Part shown: positions 53,201 to 64,000 of the stretch, in pieces
Layout of the letters: each line of letters starts with the position of its first letter
Numbering within the stretch: position 1 is the stretch's first letter
Assembly: GCF_001649575.2 (NCBI RefSeq)
Contig: NC_051437.1
Location: 16,273,507 to 16,337,506 of the forward strand
Reading direction: 5' to 3'
DNA length: 64,000 bases
From: Kryptolebias marmoratus
Taxonomy: Eukaryota; Chordata; Actinopteri; Cyprinodontiformes; Rivulidae
Notes under the pieces: generated by a model
The model's input: the letters and a program-made list of their open reading frames with translations, nothing else
The model's database searches: none
What the model was told of the DNA's origin: nothing
Position numbers and translations under genes: made by a program

Positions 53201-56200
53201 TAAACAGAGAGAGCAAGGGAGGGCAGTGTAGTTAAAGGGAGGGGGGGGGGGGGGGGGGGNNNNNNNNNNNNNNNNNNNNNNNNNNNNNNNNNNNNNNNNN
53301 NNNNNNNNNNNNNNNNNNNNNNNNNNNNNNNNNNNNNNNNNNNNNNNNNNNNNNNNNNNNNNNNNNNNNNNNNNNNNNNNNNNNNNNNNNNNNNNNNNNN
53401 NNNNNNNNNNNNNNNNNNNNNNNNNNNNNNNNNNNNNNNNNNNNNNNNNNCCTTTGAATCCTCTTCCCCTTCTATTACATACAGTTTCTCTAATTTCTGT
53501 CTTTGAAAAATGATGTTTACAGTGTGACCCCCGGTCACTCCTGATAGGAATCATTCCATCAACATAATGGCTAAATGACACGCACACGACTGTTAGACTG
53601 TTACTGTCACGGCCACCACACAGAAGCAGGATGTTGTCCCCTGCATACATGTACAACGTGTGTCTGTGTGTGTATGTGTGTGTGTGTGTGTGTGAGCTAC
53701 TGCTGTGTATTGAAAAATTCAAAATGTTCCAGTACACATTTCTGTGTCACCGGTTACTTGTGATCCTTTCTCCCTTTTCTTTCAATCTCTCCATTATTCT
53801 TACAATCTTTTTTCACCTTCGCTGACTAGAAAGGGGGATAAAAATTGCCTTTGCTGTGTGGGTGGTCTTCACACACATGCACTAAACGCACACGTGCTCG
53901 CACTCTCCTTGGTTTTCCTCTGTCTGGTAATGCTCTAGCTGTGGTTTCCTGGCCTCGGCCAAAACACTGTTAGAAGTTCACCGCACTCACCACTACCACA
54001 AAGCATCACCTAAACGCTGCTCAACTTCACTCTCAACCCATTCCCAGACCCACACTCAGTTTTAGTTTAGTTTTTTTTTTTTTTTTTTTCACCATACACA
54101 CACTGCTTAAGGAAGTGTGAAACGTGTAAACATGAACTCCTGACAAGCTTAGAAACTGACAGTCTATGTACAGGATGTTTCACCAGCCAGATAATATGCA
54201 TAAATTTGAAGTATTTTTATATATTTAAATATTTATTTTTCAGAGTACTGGGAAAAAGCCATGACCTGTCTTTCATTTCTTTATATTTTGCTTTCAAGGT
54301 TTCTTGAAAATTGGTCTTGAGGGAGTGAAAATTCTCTCTCTCTCTCTCTTTTAGACTTGCTTTTTCCACTCATTTTCAGTTCAGTACCCATTTTTAGAGG
54401 AATGTTTTTGTTGTTGTTATTCATTATGCTACCCAACTCTGATCTATGAATCGTTCAGACAAGAAGACTCAACCAGTGTTGTGTCGACACATAACAGATA
54501 ACTGGATCTTTAGTCACTTTGTTAACCACAGGTTGTCACAAAGATGTGCATAAATAGTAATTTATCAGCAATAAAGTGATTCCTAAAAAGGTGTTAGCTG
54601 AAAACCTGACATAATAGAGGATAAACTTAGGGGTGATGCATCTCTCAGATGCTGGGTCAGGTTTTGCTTGTCTTATTTCAGTTTCTTAAACTTTCCCCTT
54701 GTTCATCTGCTCTAAATTGGGGGGGGGTTTCGCATCTTTTCCTTTTCGCCTTCAGTCATTAGCTTTCTGCATTTTTATAAACACAATATGCTGTCATGGT
54801 CAGGTACAAGGACTGGACAGAAAATGAGTGCAGAATCAGCCAAAGACTAAAGAAAAAAAAATTGGAAAACCTTCAGAAAACTGAAAGAACTGCTGATCAA
54901 ATCCCACTTTAAAAGATTACAAGAAACTCTCATTTCTCGGAAGAAGAAAAAAAAAAACAGTGGTGATTTACAACTTTCACACATTCCTGTAAGTACTGTA
55001 AGTCTAACATAAGGACAGCTGACTAATTTATTTGGTCTCACATAACATTTTTGACATACAAGCTACTCACTGAGTCATTGTGAATCTCTCTCTTATGACA
55101 AGTTGCCTTGCCTTCAGCTGCACATAAAACAGCACGGACCCCCGAACCACTCCACTGTACTCATGGATGTGTTCTCAAAGTCATCACACATCCATGCACA
55201 CTCACATAGTCATATACCCTTGGGCACTGTCTTTCCTTCCTAATCTGATATCAAAGAGAAGGTCTTTCAAAGAATCTCACATGACAGCTCATTTCATGTG
55301 ATGCCCACGGAAACTATTATTGCCATAAATCTTTAAGCACTCCTCTCCGGGTTGCTTGGAGCACCTTTGCCTCCCAGTGGTTGAATTCCTTCGCTGAGTC
55401 CAAGTGTTTTTCGCCTCAGTGTTATGATCAAATTGTTTTTGCGGATACAATTTTTTTTTTTTAGTTTTATACCTGTGTTCAGTGAGGTCTTCCAAAGTGT
55501 GCAAACTTTGATATACAGTGGACCGTGCACTGCCTGGACTGCTCCTCTCAGCCTTTGTAGCTTGAACCTTTCGGTTTCCTTTTGAAGACCTCTCTGGTGA
55601 CACGGGTGAATGATGTCATACACTTTACACAGATTTGCGGTGATGAAGTTTGTAAAGTAGACTGTTCCCAAGCAAATCCCTGTGGCACTCTTGGACTATG
55701 TGCTTGGAGGCTAATCCAGCCTAAAACAGCCCAGTGGGGTGTTGAACACTTCTACGGATCCTGGTGGGGACTGGAGCGGCTCACCGCTGTCGTAACTTTT
55801 TATACTCCAGCACGAAACAAGAAACTGTAGCCTGCTGTGGAGGTTGCAGCTTTGTTCTGGGTTTTATATATATATATATATATATTCATATATATTTGTG
55901 TGTGTGTGTGAGTGCATGCATGTGGGAGGAGTCAGGAAGGAGATGTTGTTTTGTTTGTCTTTGATCATTTTTTATCAACAAGTTAAAAGAAAAATCTGTG
56001 ATTTTTTGTGTCTTTATTTATTGCAGCATCTTTCCTGCATTCCTTTCTTGTCTCCTCCTTAAGCAGTGTGTGCATGTCGTGTGTGTGTATGTGTGTGTGT
56101 GTGTAGGCGTGTGCGGTTGGTCACTGAGTTTATTTATCTTATTCTAAATCAACCCTCAAACTCACTAATTGGTCAGTTCCAGCGTTAGGTAACGAGGGGA

Positions 56201-57905
56201 AATGAACAATTAAGCTTGTGTTTGCAGGGAATGATGAGTGTTTGTGTGTGGCTGTAGCGGCGCACAGGACTTTACAGCAATGTGGCTTTCCACTGAAAGA
56301 GTCTCAGGTCACCGTAGTTTTTAATTCGGAGGTGGACTGAGAGGCCACCTATAAGAGTTGTCCTTTTCTGAGTGTGCGCTGATTTAGACGTGCGCCTGCT
56401 GCTTGGGCCAAAAGTCTGATGTTCGCATATGCAGAGGGATTCCTGGATGAGGTTTTGGACCATATTTCACCCCCATAAACTGTACATGTGTTTTTACTTT
56501 CAAACGAACACAGTGAGATCTGGCTGTCACAGCCTTCCAAGATGACCAAAGAGCCAGGCGTCGTTCAAGTCGAATTCTTTTTTGTGTCACTTATAAAGTA
56601 ATTTGTTTCATAAACTGTTGTTCTTTCCTAATTTGGACCCCCTGCTCTTGATGGATTTGCAGAGACCCAAAGAGAACCGCTCCATTACAGTCTGTTTTCT
56701 GAATTTGACTTCCATCACTTTAGTATCAGGTATCACGGAGTATCTGCAATCTGTCTTGTGACGGCTTACGCACTGAAGCAATTTGACAGATTTGCCTTTA
56801 AGTCACAGCGGAGTGGTGTAAGAAACAGCTCGAAACCTTTAGAGAATATTTTCCTAAAGTGTCTCTTATTACCACTAAAGTGGCTGGTAGTTTGTAGATG
56901 TATTTACAGCATGTGTCAAGACTTTCAAGCACATAAATTATGTTCAAAAATTATTTTAGCTTCCTTTCAGTCTTTGCAAAAATGTTATTGAAAGAGAAGA
57001 TTACAGGCCAGCAATTTCTACTTGACCGAACATCAAAGAACACTGTGAAACAGAAAACGTCTAGATTTTAAACATATATGTGCTCAAACACCTTATTAAC
57101 ACATAAAATGTTTTACTTATGCTTGCAGTTTTGACTCACACTATTTGCACAGGCATTCATACACACTAGCACACACGCGTATGGCCGTACCCTGCGCATG
57201 TGCGCATGCACACACATGCTCTCATCGTCCAGTTGGTGCTGGGAAACCTGACACTGAAAGTGGTCCAGTTATTTAGCAGTAGTGGCCAGCATGAAACACA
57301 CACACACACACTGTCACTCTCTCTTACATACACATAGTCCTTCTGCTTGCCTCTTTCCATTTTTGTCTAAATTTGGATTACGCCAGTGATTGTTGGCCAC
57401 ACATACAACCAAATGCTGGCTATGCTCGTTTAAAAAAAAAAAAATGATGAAATATCAACTAAAATGAAGCAATCAAACTGGCATGCACCAATGACAAAAC
57501 GGGGGAAAAAAGAAATGAGGTTTAAAGGTAAATGGCAGAACTCAGGATGGAAACACAAAAAAATCATTTGTTAGGATGAAGAAAATGCTCAGTGGGAACA
57601 ACATAAATGAGAACTTTTAATAAAATGAGACATGAAAAAACACCAAATAAAAAAAAGTCCCTTAGATAGTAACAGGTTACCTACAGGTATGTGGTGAGAG
57701 GGCTGAGGTTGGCTGGCACAGACGATAGTCCCATCTCTGAGCAGTCCACCATGATGAAGATGCCATCTTCTTCACACTGGCACGGAGACGGGCAGGATGG
57801 TGCTGCTGGTCCCTGTCTGTCCTGGATTTGTTCGTACCCCCACACTCCAGGGTTGGACCCCCAATGTCCTCCGGCGACGGAGAAAAGCAGAATCACAAGC
57901 AGCAT
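18778..57905 (-). CDS. lgr6: Leucine-rich repeat G protein-coupled receptor 6 (R-spondin receptor), 18 coding exons, complete
   Basis: Exons 5' to 3': 57685-57905, 42174-42245, 34427-34498, 32854-32925, 29663-29878, 29437-29508, 25360-25428, 24822-24893, 24597-24668, 24149-24217, 23776-23847, 23307-23372, 23116-23187, 21649-21720, 21269-21394, 20686-20840, 20052-20132, 18778-19913. They sum to 2787 bp in phase: 928 aa (human LGR6 967 aa, also 18 exons). Order: signal peptide, cysteine-rich LRR cap (C38, C42, C44, C55), about 16 LRRs to residue ~471, hinge with YAYQCC, seven-helix domain from ~560 to ~830, serine-rich tail. [18 protein letters not shown] and the ube2t neighbour favour LGR6 over LGR4/5. 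The plasma-membrane receptor binds R-spondins and enhances Wnt signalling. An in-frame TAG lies 24 bases upstream of the ATG, fixing the start. Helix 7 reads NPLLF where human has NPLLY. Confidence 0.95.
22190..22760 (-). repeat. Dispersed repeat R, two adjacent reversed units
   Basis: Two related units (about 22200-22440 and 22500-22755) repeat the blocks TTTAATGACACTTTCAGAAAG, GGTGTGGCAGTAGTTGATAG and CATTCACAACACATACTC, each with local changes. They are reverse relatives of the copies at 17040-17215 and 44620-44965. They lie in the lgr6 intron between the exons at 23116-23187 and 21649-21720. Confidence 0.6.
22900..23060. repeat. Weak degraded interspersed repeat
   Basis: AAAGTGCTTTACATTAAAAGC with an upstream TTTACTTGGTGCTTTTC, and a downstream GGCAGTTTAGAGTTCAGT, resemble the landmarks of a common fish repeat. 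Decay is heavy and the call is tentative. Confidence 0.3.
23649..23729. other. Assembly gap (81 N) followed by a C-run
   Basis: Runs of N between 23649 and 23729, immediately followed by CCCCCCCCC. The gap lies in an lgr6 intron, between the exons at 23776-23847 and 23307-23372, and removes no exon. Confidence 0.95.
25139..25170. repeat. Alternating purine-pyrimidine tract (Z-DNA prone)
   Basis: A 32-base strictly alternating run: (GT)n, then GCGTAC, then (GC)n. It lies in the lgr6 intron between exons 25360-25428 and 24822-24893. Confidence 0.7.
26100..27150 (-). mobile_element. Degraded L2-clade-like LINE reverse transcriptase fragment
   Basis: Three overlapping minus-strand frames, broken by frameshifts, carry the ordered C-terminal landmarks of an L2-type non-LTR reverse transcriptase. 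They are [15 protein letters not shown] (finger/palm A, normally DLSAAFDTVDH), a region reading [12 protein letters not shown] where an active element has the YADD catalytic box (here YTGD), [13 protein letters not shown], then [10 protein letters not shown] and [14 protein letters not shown]...IHWLPIRS. The missing catalytic aspartate and the frameshifts make it inactive. It is inserted in the same orientation as lgr6, in the intron between exons 29437-29508 and 25360-25428. The 5' part and the endonuclease are not seen. Confidence 0.75.
28251..28278 (+). repeat. (CA)n microsatellite
   Basis: An uninterrupted CA run of about 28 bases in an lgr6 intron. Confidence 0.9.
28717..29222 (+). mobile_element. 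Solo LTR, 506 bp, with 5-bp target-site duplication
   Basis: The element starts TGTCAGGATT and ends GTTCATGACA, so it has TG...CA termini within a short imperfect inverted repeat (TGTCA/TGACA). It is flanked by AAGAC on both sides (28712-28716 and 29223-29227), the 5-bp duplication typical of LTR-element integration. Inside, a TATA-like CTTTAAAACCC near 28955 is followed about 200 bases on by TTAATAAATT, consistent with plus-strand U3-R order. No internal coding region adjoins it, so recombination between LTRs has probably removed the body. The family was not identified. It lies in the same lgr6 intron as the LINE fragment. Confidence 0.7.
31764..31793 (+). repeat. (CT)n microsatellite
   Basis: A CT run of about 30 bases in the lgr6 intron between exons 32854-32925 and 29663-29878. 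Confidence 0.9.
33535..33585. repeat. Short inverted repeat / hairpin
   Basis: Arms at 33535-33554 and 33566-33585 pair over 20 bases with two mismatches, around an 11-base loop. It lies in an lgr6 intron. The stem is shorter than a usual microRNA precursor. Confidence 0.5.
35206..35282 (+). repeat. Long (CA)n microsatellite
   Basis: About 77 bases of CA with a single CACG interruption, in the lgr6 intron between exons 42174-42245 and 34427-34498. It is the longest simple repeat in the window. Confidence 0.95.
39292..40239 (+). mobile_element. Poly(A)-tailed retroposed insertion with a 15-bp target-site duplication (contains a gap)
   Basis: AAGAACAGCAGAAGT occurs at 39277-39291 and again at 40240-40254. 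Between them lie a GC-rich 5' portion (39295-39451), a 656-base gap, a (TA)n run and 3' sequence ending in a pure A-run of about 21 bases at 40219-40239. A direct repeat of this size flanking a segment with a 3' poly(A) tail is the signature of LINE-type target-primed reverse transcription. The GC-rich 5' end contrasts sharply with the AT-rich intron. The gap hides the body, so its identity (LINE, SINE or processed gene copy) is open. It lies in the lgr6 intron between exons 42174-42245 and 34427-34498. Confidence 0.75.
39452..40107. other. Assembly gap (656 N)
   Basis: Runs of N between a GC-rich block and a (TA)n run. It falls wholly inside the poly(A)-tailed insertion, and long open frames spanning it are artefacts of the N run. 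Confidence 0.95.
44620..44965 (+). repeat. Dispersed repeat R, copy 3
   Basis: Starts with the 18-base palindrome TAGCATGCTAGCATGCTA (44621-44638). It continues with CTACTGCCACACCAAATTTT, CCAATGATTACTTTTTGAGA and GAAATATTTTGCTGACAGAC, the same order of blocks as 17040-17215. It is the most complete copy here. Confidence 0.65.
46851..46872. repeat. 22-base perfect palindrome
   Basis: The two 11-base halves, CAGTCATTCTG and CAGAATGACTG, are exact reverse complements with no spacer. It lies in lgr6 intron 1. Confidence 0.6.
48249..48360. repeat. Possible MITE-like AACACT-rich repeat
   Basis: Contains CAGTGTCAAAATAACACTAA, GAGTGTTAACATTGGCAAAG and AGTTTTTAACACTTTACAC, a pattern of repeated AACACT/AGTGTT units seen in short fish repeats. 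Boundaries are uncertain. Confidence 0.35.
49995..50024 (+). repeat. G-rich tract with quadruplex potential
   Basis: More than four runs of three or more G separated by single A (GGAGGGGAGGGGAGG then GGG and a nine-G run). It lies on the template strand of lgr6 intron 1. Confidence 0.6.
53260..53450. other. Assembly gap (191 N) preceded by a G-run
   Basis: N run immediately after about 18 G. Lies in lgr6 intron 1. Confidence 0.95.
57685..57905 (-). CDS. lgr6: lgr6 exon 1: signal peptide and LRR N-terminal cap
   Basis: The exon encodes [13 protein letters not shown], a short hydrophobic signal sequence, then a cysteine cap (SCPSPCQC and [12 protein letters not shown]) and ends within the Leu codon of PLTTYL. 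The donor is CCT|GTAGGTAACC; splicing at the next GT, four bases on, would leave an in-frame TAG, so the first GT must be used. The following 15.4-kb intron is the longest in the gene. Confidence 0.9.
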
Positions 57906-60411
57906 GTCTGACTGTCCACCTGCCTGTGTCTACACCTGTGGGATTTCCTCTCTGTCCTCTGTGATGTCTTACAAGACAGATGTGATAAATAGCTTCCTCT
58001 CTTTTACTATCTTCCCTCCCACTCAGGATGTCCACACTGTAAATCTATCCTGTCAGAAGCTCTTCATCTCTCTTCATCTGCCTGTCTCTCAGCCTCTACT
58101 TCATTCTCAGGGGGTTCCACTTTGTTGTGACTTCTTTCCCCTTTTTTTCCTGTCTTCCCTCCCACTCTGGCCTTTTCTGTCCACCCCAGACACATTCACT
58201 GTTTCTGCTTCTCTCTGTCTTTCTGTCTTTGGATATATATCTCCTGCTCTGTGCGACTCTCTCTCCTTACCTATTGTAGAAGGACTGCATGAGTTGTGAA
58301 TGAGCCACCCTCATTGGCCGACAATTTAGGGATGGGCTGGAGCATCTCCGGAAAGTGGGAGGGTCACGCAATTTTCAAACTCTTCCCTCTCCCCCCCCTC
58401 CTATGCCTAGAAGCTCAATCTGAGCAGAGAGGGGTGAGTAATTAGTTTCAAGAAGGGAACATGGTAAAAAAGAAGGTGGTGGCGACACAGTACAGTGGTT
58501 TTACACAACACTGATTCTTATGAAATTTTTACAGCTGAACAACAATAAAATCAAAGCAGCTCAAGACCAAAACGAAGGCAGCAGAGTGTGTTGGCAGTGT
58601 GAAGGAGGTGCTGAGGGTCAGAGTGTGTGACTGGGAGTGACCATTTGGAGAAAATTGGAATTCTGACACTTCAGCACCCTTCAGTCGGCAGAAAGATCAG
58701 AATCCAGCGTCTCGTAAGTCACACATTCTCAGGTTTCCCCTGCTGGAATGTCACGTTCACACACGCAGAGACACACACATGAATGAACACACATGCACAC
58801 AAATGCTCTGATTAATAGCAGATTACGAGTGAGTGGTGCAAAAACACTCCGCTATCCATATCAATACTCTCACTCAAGTCTGTGAAGATGTGTGTAGATT
58901 TGGGAAGAAGTGTTATCAGATTTCAATGTGGCAGGCAGCGTTTTCATGCGATTGCCAAGCAATGTTTTTTAAATAAAATCAATAAAGAATAATATAAAAG
59001 TAGGAGAATAAACTAATCACTCCACTTGGCAGTATCAGAAATTGTCAAAGTCTCCAGGAGTTTATTTCTTGTTGCAATTTCATTTATTCACTGAATTAGT
59101 TGTCACACACATTAAACCATATTTGTTTTGTTTTTCTTTAGAAGCAGAAGCAGCTGAGTATTCAAGTATTGTTTAGGAAAATAGACTGTGTGGACATATG
59201 TTTTTGATATCATCAAACACGGATTCATTTTTATGTAAAAAAAAAGATCTAGTTCTTCAGTATTTACTAAACGTTTTGGGGGGAAAAAAAGAATAGAAAA
59301 CCTATTTCAACTAACCTTGGACCATTTATTTTTTATTGTGAGACAATGGTGTGTTTGCTAAATTAAGGCACCTTTATCTGTATTAGAGATTTTAAAAACA
59401 ACTCAATCTGAAAAAAAAGTGACTTACATATAGGAAGTCAAAGAAAAACAATTTGAGAATTACACAGAGACAAGATAGAGTCAATCACTATAAAGTAAAA
59501 CATATGAAGGGAAAAAATGGTTGCCATCAGTCAAAAATTACAGGCATTTAAACAGGTGGAGTCAAATAAAGCAAGAGTAGTATCTCACTGTATCACCTAC
59601 AAGAAAGTTCTTGTAGGATTTACATGATTTTTCTCGCATGCTATGCACCTACACCAGGATGATGCATAAAAGACAATTGATGGAATCGGCAAATATTATA
59701 AATCAAACAAATAAAAATAAAGTTTGGCACTCGAAGCTGCACCAGTGATCCTCTGTAAACTTCAGGAGCATCTTTCACGGCTGTTTTTTTTATCATTTCC
59801 AGCAGTTGGAAAGATGTGTTGATTATTTATCATCATTTATCTCTGGTTATTTTAATACTGAACTCTAACATCTTTCATGACATATTAGAATCAGTAAAGC
59901 AGGTTAATAAAAGCCATTCTTGAAACACAGAAACCCTAAATTCTGAGACTTTCATTAGGCAGCAAATTACTATTATAGAGTTTATTGTAAAAACTATATT
60001 GCATTTTATATGTTATGCATTGTGTTATATTTATACAAATGCACACATGCAAAACTAAGTACAGTATTTATAACCTCCAAACTCCTTCAGAAATGCCTCA
60101 TTCATAGATACTGGACCAAGAATAAATGAACAATTTGTTATTGAAAATATATAACTAGGCAGATGAAAATCTTTGCTCTCAGTTGGAGGTTTCTTTTCCC
60201 ATCTTGTCTTTCTGTCTCTTCATCTTTTCCTCTGTAGCCTGAATAGTTTCTCATTAATTAATTAACATTCCTATGCCACTGTGTTTTCTGAGGGGCCTTT
60301 GTTACGGCCCCACAAAAACTCTTTCAGAGCAGTTCTTCACAATGTCCCCCTCTCTTGCTCTCTGCCTCTCATGCTCTCTCTTCATCCTCTTTTCTTCTTC
60401 TGTCTGTTGTT

Positions 60412-60412
<1 letters not shown>

Positions 60413-60457
<45 letters not shown>
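60413..60457 (+). repeat. (CT)n microsatellite
   Basis: An uninterrupted CT run of about 45 bases upstream of lgr6. Confidence 0.95.
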
Positions 60458-60466
<9 letters not shown>

Positions 60467-61496
60467 CTATTGTCTATTTTAAAATGTTATATAAGTTGTT
60501 TTATGAGATTTTGTTTTCATAAACTTCAAATACATATCACATTCACTCTGTTCAAAGGCACACTTTCCACAATCTTGCATTTTGCCCACAAGCAGCATAC
60601 ACACACTTTCCCATGAGCACTCATGCCTATATACAAACACAGAAACATGCACATGCTCCTCATACACCTGCAAACTTCTCCTCTCCCCTTCTTGTGCACT
60701 GAACTCTGTCATCTTTTTAAATGTTCTTTGATTGTCTGGCCCCAGGGGCCCCCTAAAACACACACAGTGTACTGTAAAAACCTGCATGTCTGGTCTCCTG
60801 CCTGTCTGTTTTTCTCTTCAATTGACCTCGTGTTTCTTCCTGTTTTTATCTTTCCTTTTTCAAGTTCCAATATGCAGAGCATGGTGCACCTTCCTGTCAA
60901 AAATGTTCAGAAAGAGTTGATCAAATTACACCTGTTCTCACAGAGTTGATGGGTATTCTAATGTTCCAGGATAACACACAGTCATATTCTTTAAGGAAAA
61001 ACATTCATCTTTATGTTGAATAGATGTATTATGTTACATTTTCCCACTGAAATGGACAAAACTATATTTGTTGTTGTGTACTTGCATTCTCCAACATTCT
61101 CAAAAGTGTTCAAATCCAACTAAATCTGTAATTCAGTTTATCATTACAGAGCATTTCAGCCTGAATGTTCATCAGTAACACTGTACCACCCGAACCCCCC
61201 AAAGTTATAAGGATCACAGAGATTCAGATGTAGTCATGGAGAATTCCACATATTCAGGGATTAATATGGCATGTACCACTATATACACAAGAAAATGGCA
61301 GCAAGAAAGGATTTTCTTGGTAAGAAATATACATTATATGTTGGTAATTGAATGGCATTTTCAAAGCAGAAACTGAGGAGAAACTAAACTGATATATTTA
61401 AACATGGATCTATCTTAAAATGTTCAAAAAAAAACTATTAAGATCTTTTTCTGTTATATTTTCTGTTATATTGTCTAATTTTATTAATTTGAGAGT

Positions 61497-61620
61497 TAGT
61501 TAGTTTGAGGTTAGTTGGCTGATTGGTTGGCTGGTTGGTGGGTCAGGTAATTGTCTGTTGGTTAGTTGGATGATTGGTTGGTTGGTTGGCTGGTCAGTCA
61601 GTGGATAGGTTGGTTGATGA
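61497..61620 (+). repeat. Imperfect TTGG tetranucleotide minisatellite
   Basis: A run dominated by GGTTGGTTGGCTGG-type units with A and C variants, about 120 bases long. Confidence 0.7.
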
Positions 61621-64000
61621 ATTGTTTCTTATCACAGTTTTCTATGGTAGATTCTCCAGGCTAGAAAACAGTTTTCACACTGAAAGTTGTCTGGGTGTTT
61701 TTGTCGTCAGGTTGGTGCTCTAGTGATTGGAATGGTTTTCATATGGTTTACAATAATGGAATCTCTGGCCTGAGGAAGCAGATTATTTTAATCCAAGTTG
61801 ATTTTTTCCTATAGGAAATATTAAAGCAACCTTAAATGTTACTGATAATCCACATTTTTGACTGCTTGAAGGTGAACAAACCTGTGGAAAGCAAAGAAAC
61901 TAAACACAGTGGCTTAAAAAAAACAAAGTTATTGTTTGTGTCTGTAATTATTTTTTTTATGTATTCTCATTCAGATGGCCTGTGAGTCTCTTATCTAACA
62001 TAACACATACCAGACTGCATCACAGCTTATCATGATTTATCACTTTCATCTTTGCCCACATGAACATATATCAGTTCTTTGGTTTTATCACACTATCCAA
62101 CTTTGGCATGGCCTGGTTTTTAGTTTCTATCTATACACTCGTGCATTACTTGTATTTGTTTTTACCATTTAGAGGGTAATATGGGGTGACTAGAGCCTCC
62201 AGCCTCTGGACAAGAGGCAATATGCTCAATGAAAAGTTTCCCAGTACATCACTTGCCACAGCCGTTTCAGAAGTCTCTGAAATTGGATTGTCGCACGGAG
62301 CCAGGACATTTGCTGAAATGCCAGAATCTTACACAAGTTTAATTTTCCTCCAGCCTGCAAAATAGACTGACTGAATTGACTCATTTCTTTCAGGTACAGT
62401 TTTTCAGTACGTTAGGGTTGGTCTGGATTTGACTCAAGCACATTCATAAAAGTGCTCTCATGACCACCTTTAAATTTGCACAAAACAGTTGAACCTTAAT
62501 GTGTCCAGCGTGCATTTATATTCAAATACATCTGCAGGTTATAATTCAGCTTACGTGAAGCTCAAAGCATATCAAAATCAGCTCAGGGCTCTCAAACGGG
62601 TCTTTTTCATGAATGAATGGCCAAGCATACAAACACACACACACACAAAGTTGTTAGTATGTGTGCAAACATTTGTACTAAAGCACTATTGCAGTCACAT
62701 TCTGTTTTTGTGTCACTCTTTCTCACACTCACACACTATCAAACAATCTGCATCAGATCAAAGTTAGAGTTCTCTCTTCATCTCCCCCTCCCCTTCCCCT
62801 CCACTCTGCTCTCTGGGCTGTAAACACTATCCAAGCAACGGCAGCCTTGAAGACACAAAGACAAGTAGCTACCTGACACCTGACTCTAACTTGAGAGCAC
62901 TCAGCGGGGTCTGCCTGGGAATAAAACAAACTCACACGAGGCTACCTGAGCTCCTTTCAGAGAGAGAGAACAGAGAAAGTAGCCGTGCAATCAGCAAGCC
63001 CCCCCCCNTCGCATCACACACACTCCAAATCACCTCATTCCCTCCAAACTTAAACACATGCACACACACAATCTCTTCCCCGTTGTGTTCCTAGAACTCA
63101 AACTAAGCCTCAAACCGAAAACTGTCGAATTTATTTCTGCATGTTTGTGCATTTCAGTAGGTGCATGTGCTCACTGTGAGTGTGTCTTTAAGCATGCCTG
63201 GGGTGTCGAGGCAATTGAAGGCTAACTCAGGTACACTCAGCGGAAGCAAGTGAGACGCCATGGGTTGCCGTGGCGGCAACCTAGGTGTGTACTCTGGCTT
63301 TTCATGTGAAACCACCTGAAAGCCAACAAAAGGTCTCTCTCCCTTCCCGCCAACCCCCCCTTTTCCTCTCTTCCCTTTTGCATCTCACAGTACAAGGCAA
63401 AGGTATGAATGAAGGAAGGAACAAGCAGCAGAGGAAGGGACCTCTTTGTGGTTTATTAAATCACTGTAAATTGGGGCACTCGTTTGAACAAACAGAAAGA
63501 TACAGTTATGTATCTTAAGGTCATACTTTAAAGATTTTACGTGTTCTCCAAGTGAAGGTAAACAGTCAAAGGAGGAACCAAGTTGTTTAATATCTTCTCA
63601 AATGTTTCAAATATTAATGTTAATCAACTCTATGAACATGTGGAAAAAAAATAGACTAAAGAAAAACAAAAAATGTTAGTCCACCAAAACTGCTTGAGTG
63701 CACTTTGGTATTGCTTCTTTAGGTCCTTGATAGAGAAGAGCTGAAGCACCACTCTTCCAGTGAATATCCACTCCTTTGTTTTATCAAATTCATGTTCAGT
63801 AGCTTTAAGATGTGGTAACTGTGAAGACTATAATACAGAATTTGTTATAGTGTTTAAGCCCATCAAGCCCTTCAGTATCTTTTTAATGCATTCTAATTCC
63901 CTCTTATGGTGGTTGAGACTATTTTCACCTGCATGGGTCTGCATTGGATGAAGATGAACTTTGATTTGGTTTGTTGTGAAGCTTCCATCTGTGGAAACAA

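Larger units (their letters stand above)
42246..57684 (-). other. lgr6: lgr6 intron 1 (15.4 kb)
   Basis: The longest intron. It contains a dispersed repeat R copy (44620-44965), a possible AACACT-rich repeat (about 48250-48360), a G-rich tract (49995-50024), numerous short CA/TG runs, a gap (53260-53450) and a (TA)n run near 55870. No additional coding exon in phase with lgr6 was seen. Long first introns of receptor genes often hold enhancers, but none can be named from sequence alone. Confidence 0.7.
57906..64000. other. lgr6 upstream region, no gene seen
   Basis: Six kilobases upstream of the lgr6 start codon. Open frames here are short and low-complexity. It holds a (CT)n run (60413-60457) and a TTGG-rich tract (61497-61620). 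The lgr6 promoter and any 5' UTR exon must lie near 57906-58450, but no TATA box or CpG island is evident. Confidence 0.5.

Noticed and set aside
53029..53737. Open frames of 169 and 233 codons across the gap at 53260-53450
   Set aside because: Same artefact; the flanks are G-run and CA-repeat sequence.
18778..57905. Assignment of the receptor as lgr4 or lgr5
   Set aside because: Helix and loop sequences and the ube2t neighbour match LGR6 best.
57691..58299. 202-codon plus-strand frame antisense to lgr6 exon 1
   Set aside because: Shadow of the real exon extended into CT-rich sequence; no domain.
60273..60616. Overlapping Ser/Leu-rich frames
   Set aside because: They are translations of the (CT)n microsatellite.

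Overview
This is a vertebrate nuclear sequence, almost certainly from a ray-finned (teleost) fish. Genes are split into many short exons with GT/AG introns. Four to five vertebrate gene families are recognisable, and the spacers carry microsatellites and degraded interspersed repeats typical of teleosts. There are no operons, CRISPR arrays or prokaryotic signals. Three runs of N (23649-23729, 39452-40107, 53260-53450) and one single N (63008) are assembly gaps. No RNA gene was recognised.

Layout, left to right. (1) 1-5000: the first coding exon of a patatin-like phospholipase (minus strand, leaving the window at base 1). Its 5' end and upstream region (about 1-1280) have a degraded second copy at about 3940-4910. 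(2) 5064-8724: a complete nine-exon ETS repressor gene, best matched to etv7 (minus, 389 aa). (3) About 8725-9480: a CpG-containing divergent promoter with candidate STAT, ISRE and NRF1 sites. (4) 11064-12071: a small class I SAM-dependent methyltransferase (plus, 210 aa). (5) 13870-17489: ube2t, the Fanconi-pathway E2 (plus, 194 aa). (6) 18778-57905: lgr6, an R-spondin receptor (minus, 18 coding exons, 928 aa), whose introns fill most of the window. (7) 57906-64000: the sequence upstream of lgr6, where I see no gene. The ube2t-lgr6 pairing matches human chromosome 1q32, which supports both names. The two genes converge, so their 3' ends face each other.

Exon boundaries were read by eye from splice consensus, reading-frame phase and comparison with remembered human proteins. 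For etv7, the methyltransferase, ube2t and lgr6, the exon lengths sum to an exact multiple of three with a terminal stop, which is strong internal support. UTRs and transcription starts are inferred.

The most interesting signals are: (a) a near-perfect STAT palindrome fused to a tandem GAAA-type ISRE just upstream of etv7, a known interferon-stimulated gene in mammals; (b) the broken duplicate of the phospholipase 5' end, possibly with a separate 3' remnant; (c) a poly(A)-tailed insertion with a 15-bp target-site duplication around the largest gap; (d) a clean 506-bp solo LTR with a 5-bp target duplication; (e) a KEN-box-like motif in the tail of the Ube2t product. I found no convincing wholly new biological system.
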